A stretch of 10,856 bases of DNA. It comes from JAKRSD01 sp964473995 (GTDB taxonomy: Bacteria; Bacteroidota; Bacteroidia; CAIKAF01). Each line of letters opens with the position of its first letter. Within the stretch, counting starts at the first letter, position 1. The notes beneath the pieces are model-generated. The model saw nothing but the letters and a program-made list of their open reading frames with translations, did no database searches and was not told the DNA's origin. The stretch is from NCBI GenBank assembly GCA_964473995.1, contig CAYYRB010000066.1, positions 1-10,856 of the forward strand, written 5' to 3'. This document shows positions 6,006 to 10,856 of this stretch, piece after piece. Both the position numbers and the translations under genes were made by a program.

Positions 6006-6497
6006 ATGCAAAGGCCCAAACTAAAAATACCCCTAACCACAACGGATAAAGTCACCGAAGGCGCGGGGTATATTTTGTTATGCTTGATCTGGGGTTTTAC
6101 CGCCATTCATTATTCCTCCTTGTCCGACACGATTCCCGTTCATTTTGACGCGCTGGGCAAACCCGATGGTTTTGGCGGAAAAGCCACCTTGTGGACTTTG
6201 CCTGCGGTGGCTACATTACTTTTTGCGGGATTGACTCTTCTGAATAAATTCCCCCACATCTTTAATTATCCGACACAAATCACCCCCGAAAATGCGTTCA
6301 AACAGTACCAAATGGCCACGCGGATGATTCGCGTTTTGAAGCTGGTTTTGGTTGTTATATTTGGCTTGATTGCCCTACAAACCATCCGCCAAGTTAGCGG
6401 GGAAACGGATGGAATCGGCATCTGGCTTTTGCCCCTGATTCTGGGGCTTATTTTTATTCCGCTGTTCTATTATTTGGCGAAAGCTATGAAATCCTAG
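6006..6497 (+). CDS. DUF1648 family integral membrane protein
   Basis: The 163-residue protein has four predicted membrane helices (about 20-37, 61-79, 110-128 and 139-157). Between the first two lies the DUF1648 signature, TIPVHFDALGKPDGFGGKA (42-60), of the usual form 'lP.HF...G.pdg.g.K'. In that family the N-terminal helix, this loop and the second helix are the conserved unit. Some members (SdpI-type) give immunity to a toxic peptide, but this protein shows only the DUF1648 part, so no immunity role can be claimed. It should sit in the cytoplasmic membrane. The ATG at 6006 follows an exact TAACTTTG box by 22 nt and gives a short basic N-terminus before the first helix. The gene stands alone and converges with the minus-strand lipoprotein gene; the 83 bases between them (6498-6580) show no clear terminator. 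Confidence 0.85.
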   Translation: MQRPKLKIPLTTTDKVTEGAGYILLCLIWGFTAIHYSSLSDTIPVHFDALGKPDGFGGKATLWTLPAVATLLFAGLTLLNKFPHIFNYPTQITPENAFKQYQMATRMIRVLKLVLVVIFGLIALQTIRQVSGETDGIGIWLLPLILGLIFIPLFYYLAKAMKS

Positions 6498-6580
6498 CGC
6501 TTGATGCATGGATTATTTATCATGTTATAACACCCGCAGGAGGATAGAATCGAAGCGGCTACTTTACGAAAATAGAACAC

Positions 6581-6931
6581 TTACTTTTTAAGCGTGGCGT
6601 AATCATTGGTGAAGGAAAGTCCCGCAATGCTCAACTCCATTTTGTTGCCGCTGAGTCGCTCTATACCAAAAATCAAGGTATCTCCCACCGGTGTTCCCAC
6701 CGTCAGGAAATCTCCCTTGGAACGGCGGTCAAACCGCCAAGCGCCTAATGTATTCACCGTATCGCTGATTCCCAGAAAACTCTTGTCTTCATTAAAGTGC
6801 ATTTCGTCCGTGAAGGGAAATTTTTGGGTGCGGGTTTCCACCTTCCAGCGGCCGTCTACCCTTGATTCTTTCGTACAGCCGAGAAATGCCGTCAGTCCCG
6901 CCATCAATAAAAAAGCACATATTTTGCCCAT
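6581..6931 (-). CDS. Small lipoprotein, lipocalin-like beta-barrel candidate
   Basis: The 116-residue protein starts at the ATG complementary to 6931-6929. It has a lipoprotein signal (MGKICAFLLMAGLTAFLGC) with Cys19 as the predicted lipidated residue, so it is anchored to a membrane. The mature part begins TKESRVDGRWKVET, a 'GxW' strand, then EMHFNEDKSFLGISD, GAWRF, LTVGT, DTLIFGIERLSGNKMEL and YATLKK. The order 'G.W', 'f..dgtf', 'G.W.f', 'i..l....l.l' is that of the small lipocalin-like lipoproteins common in Bacteroidota, but ligand and role are unknown. The frame stays open far upstream (to 7537), but that part is antisense to the transporter gene and is not coding. The gene is divergent from the transporter gene, with 105 nt between starts. 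TTATTACCTT lies 18 nt upstream of the ATG. Confidence 0.8.
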   Translation of the reverse strand: MGKICAFLLMAGLTAFLGCTKESRVDGRWKVETRTQKFPFTDEMHFNEDKSFLGISDTVNTLGAWRFDRRSKGDFLTVGTPVGDTLIFGIERLSGNKMELSIAGLSFTNDYATLKK

Positions 6932-6947
6932 CTGATGCAATTTTTGG

Positions 6948-6959
6948 GCAAGGTAATAA
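6948..6959 (-). promoter_or_regulatory. Putative -7 region of the minus-strand lipoprotein gene
   Basis: On the minus strand this reads TTATTACCTTGC, with TACCTTGC as the candidate box (two mismatches to TAnnTTTG) 16 nt before the ATG at 6931. It shares TTATTACCTT with the promoter region of the gene at 5286-5696. The call rests on the shared 10-mer and position. Confidence 0.35.
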
Positions 6960-7021
6960 AAAACCACTTTTCCTGTATCGCCGGTATATCGCCTACTTTT
7001 TATCCGCTTTTTGTAATCCCG

Positions 7022-7029
7022 TACCTTTG
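7022..7029 (+). promoter_or_regulatory. Bacteroidota-type -7 element of the transporter gene
   Basis: TACCTTTG is an exact match to TAnnTTTG. It ends only 7 nt before the ATG at 7037, so transcription would start at or next to the start codon and give a leaderless or nearly leaderless mRNA. TTTT at 6997-7000 is the only candidate for a -33 element. Confidence 0.6.
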
Positions 7030-7036
7030 CAGGGCT

Positions 7037-8689
7037 ATGGAACGGGTAAATATTTGGCAGTTGTTGGGGGGCGTTACCGCATTTCTTTTCGCGATGTCGC
7101 TCATCAGCACCTCGTTGCGCTCCCTTTCCGGCCGCTCTTTCAAAAAATTTCTGCAAAAACAGACCTCCACTTCCCTGCGCGGATTGATGAGCGGTACTCT
7201 GGTTACGGGCGTCATGCAGAGCAGTTCGGTGGTGGTGCTCATGGTGCTTTCCTTTGTGGGGGCCGGCATCATTCCGTTGCGCAATGCGTTGGCGGTAGTG
7301 CTCGGTTCTAATCTGGGTACTACGGTCAACAGCTGGATCGTGGCCATCGTGGGCTTTAAAACCAACCTGCAATCGCTGGCGTTTCCTCTTTTGGCGTTGG
7401 CACTGGGCCGTTTCATCCTTTTTCCCAGAAACGAAAAAGCGAAATCCGTGGCTGATTTTCTCATCGGCATAGCCCTGCTTTTTATCGGGCTTAACTGGAT
7501 GCAGGAAGGCAACCGCGGACTCACGGAGTATTTCCATGCGGAGGAACTTACCGCGCTATCAAACTACGGATTCATTCTGGCCGGGTTTATCATTACCGTG
7601 TTGCTCCAGTCCAGCGGGGCTACGTTTGCGCTCACGCTCGCTTCGCTGCATGAGGGCGTGCTGCCTTTGGTGGCTGCCGCCGCCATGGTGCTGGGAGCCG
7701 AGCTGGGTACCACGGTGAAAATTTTGCTCGGATCCATCGGGGGTACTCCCGACCAAAAGCGCATGGCTACCGCCAATTTTGCCTGGAATTTCATAACCGT
7801 GGCTGTGGTAGCCCTTCTCTTGAAGCCCTTCCTTGCTTTGGTTACCGATGTATTCCGGATGCACGATCCTTACCTGAGTCTGGCTATGTTTCAATCGTTG
7901 GTCAATCTGCTGGCTATCCTGCTTTTCTTTCCCTTTTTGGGAAGGATAGCGAAACTGGCGGAACGCATTTTCCGGACCTCTGAAGGCGAAACCGATTTGG
8001 CGTTTATCCGCAAGCGCGATGAGGGAAAACCGGAAAGTAAACTCCGACTCGCCGAACAGGAAATCATGCGTCTGCTCCGTCTCGTTATGGAGTATAACCG
8101 CAGCCTGATCATCCGTGAACCCCGCGCCAAAAACCGCAGCATACGCACGCTGTGGAATCAGTTGGTAAGGCCGGTTTCGCGCATGGAACAATACCGCCGC
8201 TTGAAGGAAATGCACGGGGAAATTTTGGATTATCTGGTGGAAATGAATGATGAAAATCTGCGTGCCGGGGAAAATGAGCGCTGCGCCACGCTCATCAATG
8301 CTTCGCGCTACATTATGGTGGGAGCCAAAGATGTGAAGGATGTGCAGCACAACCTGACCGAGCTTCGTGCGGCTGCCGAAGATGAACTTTACGGCATGAC
8401 CGAACGGTTTGAAGCCTTTGAAAACGACTTCTTCGAACACCTGAAAGAATTATTTTCGTCGAAGGCAGAGGCCGTCACTCCTGAAAAACTGGCCCATTGG
8501 CAGCAGGAAAACAAACGCTGGCAGATGGAGAGAAATCAATATGTATACAACCTGTTGGATCATGACAAACTTGATCATAAAGACGCCTCCACGTTGCTGA
8601 ATGTGATCCGTTCGCTCTATTCTTCGCACAAATCCATTCTGAAAGCCCTTGAGGTGATGAATACTCCCGCGGAATCTCCGTCCGCTTAA
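7037..8689 (+). CDS. Na+/phosphate cotransporter-like protein with PhoU-like C-terminus
   Basis: From ATG 7037 the protein has 550 residues. An in-frame ATG at 6935 would add 34 residues encoded across the promoter box and is unlikely. The N-terminal ~330 residues are hydrophobic and hold two Na/Pi-cotransporter repeats, each with its signature: QSSS (61-64) followed by GSNLGTTVNSWIVAIVG, and QSSG (191-194) followed by GAELGTTVKILLGSIGG. These inverted-repeat motifs are the substrate and sodium site region in the SLC34/NptA-type family. The C-terminal ~200 residues are soluble, charged and helical (EQEIMRLLRLVMEYNRSL; VKDVQHNLTELRAAAEDELYG). They resemble the PhoU-like regulatory tail of bacterial YjbB-type members. 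It should be a cytoplasmic-membrane protein for sodium-coupled phosphate movement. Direction (uptake or efflux) cannot be read from sequence. cbs follows with its own promoter box. Confidence 0.92.
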   Translation: MERVNIWQLLGGVTAFLFAMSLISTSLRSLSGRSFKKFLQKQTSTSLRGLMSGTLVTGVMQSSSVVVLMVLSFVGAGIIPLRNALAVVLGSNLGTTVNSWIVAIVGFKTNLQSLAFPLLALALGRFILFPRNEKAKSVADFLIGIALLFIGLNWMQEGNRGLTEYFHAEELTALSNYGFILAGFIITVLLQSSGATFALTLASLHEGVLPLVAAAAMVLGAELGTTVKILLGSIGGTPDQKRMATANFAWNFITVAVVALLLKPFLALVTDVFRMHDPYLSLAMFQSLVNLLAILLFFPFLGRIAKLAERIFRTSEGETDLAFIRKRDEGKPESKLRLAEQEIMRLLRLVMEYNRSLIIREPRAKNRSIRTLWNQLVRPVSRMEQYRRLKEMHGEILDYLVEMNDENLRAGENERCATLINASRYIMVGAKDVKDVQHNLTELRAAAEDELYGMTERFEAFENDFFEHLKELFSSKAEAVTPEKLAHWQQENKRWQMERNQYVYNLLDHDKLDHKDASTLLNVIRSLYSSHKSILKALEVMNTPAESPSA

Positions 8690-8701
8690 GTGCCAAAATC
8701 G

Positions 8702-8709
8702 TACCTTTG
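8702..8709 (+). promoter_or_regulatory. Bacteroidota-type -7 element of cbs
   Basis: TACCTTTG is an exact match to TAnnTTTG, placed 12 nt after the transporter stop and ending 18 nt before the ATG at 8728. It overlaps the in-frame TTG at 8707, which argues against that TTG as a start. No -33 TTG was seen. Confidence 0.6.
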
Positions 8710-8727
8710 GGCCATAGAAATTTGCGT

Positions 8728-10095
8728 ATGCCCAAGTATTTCGATACCATTTTAGGCACCATCGGTCACACACCCATGGTGAAGCTCAATGCCATCGTGA
8801 AGGAAGTTCCGGCCTTGGTTTTGGCCAAAGTGGAAACCTTCAATCCCGGAAATTCCATCAAAGACCGCATGGCCCTGAAAATGATTGAGGACGCCGAAAA
8901 ATCGGGACTGCTGAAACCGGGCGGAACCATCATTGAAGGTACTTCAGGAAACACGGGCATGGGGCTGGCCATTGCGGCCATCATCAAAGGCTACAAATGC
9001 ATTTTCACCACTACCGATAAGCAATCCAAAGAAAAAGTGGATGCGCTGAAGGCCTTCGGTGCCGATGTGATCGTATGTCCCACGGATGTAGACCCGGAAG
9101 ACCCGCGTTCGTATTATTCCGTGTCGTCGCGGTTGGAAAAAGAAATTCCGGGTGCCTGGAAACCCAACCAATACGACAATCCGAGCAATGCGCAGGCCCA
9201 TTACGAAAGCACGGGACCCGAAATCTGGGAGCAGACCGAGGGCAAAATCACCCATCTGCTGGTAGGCGTGGGAACGGGTGGAACGCTATGCGGCACGGCC
9301 CGGTTTCTGAAAGAAAAAAATCCGAACATCAAGGTCTGGGGAATTGACACCTACGGGTCGGTGTTTAAGAAATACCACGAGACCGGCATTTTCGATAAAA
9401 ATGAAATTTATCCGTATGTGACGGAAGGCATCGGAGAAGATTTTCTGCCACAGAACGTCGATTTCTCCCTGATTGACCGTTTTGAAAAAGTAACGGACAA
9501 AGATGCCGCCATATACACCCGTGAGCTCACCCGAAAAGAAGGCATTTGGGCGGGAAATTCGGCCGGTGCGGCCATCGCGGGACTCATCCAACTGAAAGAC
9601 CAACTCGGTCCCGACGATGTGGTGGTGGTAATTTTTCACGACCATGGCTCACGCTATCTCGGAAAAATGTTCAACGATGAGTGGATGCGCATGAAAGGCT
9701 ATTTCCGCCACGAAGGGCAAACCGCCAAAGACTTGGTAGATATGAATGTGCGACACGATCTACTGACCATAGAGGCGGATAAAACCCTGGGTGATGCCGC
9801 GCGTACCATGAGCGCACGCGATATTTCCCAAATGCCCGTAACCCGCGAAGGGCGCATCGTAGGTTCGCTGAACGAAGCGCAGGTGTTCCGCATGATTACC
9901 GAAAAACCGGAACTCAAGCAGACCGCGATAGAACAGGTGATGGGCCCCGCATTTCCGTTTGTGGATATTTCCACGCCCATTCATGACCTTTCGCACATGA
10001 TTACCGCCGATAATCCCGCCGTGCTGGTGCGCGATTTCAAAACCGACAAAACCTTCATCATCACCCGCCACGACATTCTGAAAGCCCTATGCTGA
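8728..10095 (+). CDS. cbs: Cystathionine beta-synthase with C-terminal CBS-domain pair
   Basis: The enzyme is a PLP-dependent fold-type II beta-synthase that condenses serine (or an activated serine) with homocysteine to cystathionine in transsulfuration. It is cytoplasmic. From ATG 8728 it has 455 residues. Visible features are the PLP lysine in NPGNSIKDR (Lys45), the substrate loop TSGNTG (72-77), the phosphate-binding GTGGT (182-186) and NSAG (277-280) near the pyridine nitrogen. The stretch YDNPSNAQAHYESTGPEIW (149-167) is typical of CBS and of CysK-like relatives. From about residue 335 a tandem CBS (Bateman) domain follows (TAKDLV..., ISQMPVTREGRIVGSL, ...FIITRHDILKAL), which usually binds adenosyl ligands or AMP and regulates activity. 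This separates it from plain cysteine synthase CysK. The N-terminal heme domain of animal CBS is absent. The start MPKYFDTILGTIGHTP is typical of the family. The next gene overlaps the stop, indicating coupling. Confidence 0.94.
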   Translation: MPKYFDTILGTIGHTPMVKLNAIVKEVPALVLAKVETFNPGNSIKDRMALKMIEDAEKSGLLKPGGTIIEGTSGNTGMGLAIAAIIKGYKCIFTTTDKQSKEKVDALKAFGADVIVCPTDVDPEDPRSYYSVSSRLEKEIPGAWKPNQYDNPSNAQAHYESTGPEIWEQTEGKITHLLVGVGTGGTLCGTARFLKEKNPNIKVWGIDTYGSVFKKYHETGIFDKNEIYPYVTEGIGEDFLPQNVDFSLIDRFEKVTDKDAAIYTRELTRKEGIWAGNSAGAAIAGLIQLKDQLGPDDVVVVIFHDHGSRYLGKMFNDEWMRMKGYFRHEGQTAKDLVDMNVRHDLLTIEADKTLGDAARTMSARDISQMPVTREGRIVGSLNEAQVFRMITEKPELKQTAIEQVMGPAFPFVDISTPIHDLSHMITADNPAVLVRDFKTDKTFIITRHDILKALC

Positions 10096-10856
10096 ACAGG
10101 AAATCCGTAAAGGATATGATGGGATTTGTGATTTCGGTTCCCGAGAATCCCCGCCGCATCGTGTCGCTCGTACCTTCCCAGACCGAACTTATCTGCGATC
10201 TGGGCCTGGCTGACTGTCTTTACGGAGTCACTAAATTTTGTGTTCATCCCGAGGAAACGGTAAAACAAAAAACCGTAGTGGGCGGAACCAAAACGTTTCA
10301 TATGGAAGCCATACGGGTGCTGAATCCGGACCTCATCATCGCCAACAAAGAAGAAAATGACCGGGACATGCTGCTCAATCTGAAAAAGCACTATCCCGTG
10401 TGGATCAGCGACGTGAAAAATTTGGATGAATGCCGGCAGATGATAACCGAAATGGGCGCCCTGCTCAACCGTGAGGAAGATGCCTCTTTCATCAACCGAA
10501 AAGTGGAGGAGGGATTCAGCGGACTGCCCACACTGCCCCGCCCCATAAAAACGGCGTATCTCATTTGGCGCAACCCTTTCATGGCGGTGAATTCAGATAC
10601 GTTCATTCACGACATTATGCAGCGCTGCGGAATGGAAAATGTATTTGCCCACCGGGAAAATCGGTATCCCGAAATATCCATGGAAGAATTGAAAGCCGCC
10701 GATCCGGAGCTGGTGCTGCTCAGCAGTGAACCCTATCCGTTCAGCGAAAAACATTTTGCCGAAATAGAGGCCATTTTACCCGATGCTTCGCTGGCATTGG
10801 CCGATGGAGAGATGTTCTCCTGGTACGGCAGCCGCATGATGTTTGCCCCGGTATAT
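10089..10856 (+). CDS. BtuF/FecB-type (helical backbone metal receptor) binding protein, 3'-truncated
   Basis: The frame opens at ATG 10089, overlapping the cbs stop by 7 nt, and stays open for 256 codons to the window edge. The protein has the periplasmic-binding-protein class III pattern: NPRRIVSLVPSQTEL, then DLGLADCLYGVTKFCVHPE, VVGGTKTFHMEAIRVLNPDL, IIANKEEN, YPVWISDVKNLDE, and in the second lobe YLIWRNPFMAVNSDTFI, ISMEELKAADPELVLLSSEP and SWYGSRM. Such proteins bind cobalamin, ferric siderophores or heme. Unlike BtuF, it has no signal peptide. The sequence goes straight into VKDMMGFVISVPENPRR, so it is probably cytoplasmic, as in a Bacteroidota group annotated 'helical backbone metal receptor'. 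The ligand is unknown; corrinoid is suggested by family similarity only. Overlap with cbs implies one transcript and translational coupling. Confidence 0.88.
   Translation, partial: MLNRKSVKDMMGFVISVPENPRRIVSLVPSQTELICDLGLADCLYGVTKFCVHPEETVKQKTVVGGTKTFHMEAIRVLNPDLIIANKEENDRDMLLNLKKHYPVWISDVKNLDECRQMITEMGALLNREEDASFINRKVEEGFSGLPTLPRPIKTAYLIWRNPFMAVNSDTFIHDIMQRCGMENVFAHRENRYPEISMEELKAADPELVLLSSEPYPFSEKHFAEIEAILPDASLALADGEMFSWYGSRMMFAPVY

Noticed and set aside
6498..6580. Terminator between the convergent DUF1648 and lipoprotein genes
   Set aside because: I looked for a GC-rich hairpin with a T-run and found none; the partial ATGGAT/ATCAT symmetry is imperfect.
6935..7036. Upstream ATG for the transporter
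   Set aside because: The added 34 residues are encoded across the exact TACCTTTG box, and the natural first helix begins just after ATG 7037.
6932..7537. Long minus-strand open frame that would extend the lipoprotein N-terminally to 318 residues
   Set aside because: It is antisense to the transporter gene and rich in His/Gln/Arg with no recognisable motif. The lipoprotein signal sequence begins internally at 6931, where the real start must be.
7559..8440. 293-residue minus-strand open frame inside the transporter gene
   Set aside because: It is a shadow of a strongly supported gene, with residue content typical of antisense frames and no motif.
8707..8727. TTG start for cystathionine beta-synthase
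   Set aside because: This TTG overlaps the -7 element TACCTTTG, and the conserved N-terminus begins at ATG 8728.

Overview
This window looks like an ordinary chromosomal segment of a member of the Bacteroidota. Three things point that way. Most genes are preceded by the phylum's promoter -7 element (TAnnTTTG, here usually TACCTT-), Shine-Dalgarno sequences are weak or absent, and several families typical of the phylum are present: a Lacal_2735/DUF6435-like mini-protein, short lipoproteins, a short form of QueG, and a signal-less 'helical backbone metal receptor'. The order or genus cannot be fixed from the sequence alone. No tRNA, rRNA, CRISPR array, transposase or phage gene was seen.

Layout. 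1-431: 3' part of a small lipoprotein gene cut by the window edge. 486-2461: ruvB (TTG start) and queG in a tight operon, converging on a 59-residue gene on the minus strand (2469-2648). 2724-4940: a two-gene unit encoding a secreted parallel beta-helix protein and a diheme cytochrome c-like protein. This resembles the widespread but functionally unassigned TIGR03805/TIGR03806 pair and is the best candidate for undescribed biology here. 4941-6005: a looser, repeat-bearing stretch around an AT-rich minus-strand gene for a small secreted protein. It holds a tandemly duplicated REP-like palindrome, a terminator-like hairpin and two related G-poor blocks that flank the gene. 6006-6497: a DUF1648 membrane protein. 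6581-6931 (minus): a small lipoprotein. 7037-8689: a Na+/phosphate cotransporter-like protein with a PhoU-like tail. 8728-10095: cystathionine beta-synthase with a C-terminal CBS-domain pair. 10089-10856: the 5' part of a BtuF/FecB-type binding protein gene, overlapping cbs and running off the window.

How the genes work together. ruvB (Holliday-junction branch migration) and queG (last step of queuosine synthesis, cobalamin-dependent) are housekeeping genes that share an operon without an obvious functional link. The beta-helix/cytochrome pair should act together outside the cytoplasmic membrane. cbs and the metal-receptor gene are translationally coupled, which suggests co-regulation of sulfur amino acid metabolism with a corrinoid- or metal-binding protein. 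Seven start codons (ruvB, the beta-helix gene, the AT-rich secreted-protein gene, the DUF1648 gene, the minus-strand lipoprotein gene, the Na/Pi gene and cbs) sit only 7-22 nt after a TAnnTT-type element, implying very short or absent mRNA leaders. This pattern was also used to choose several starts.
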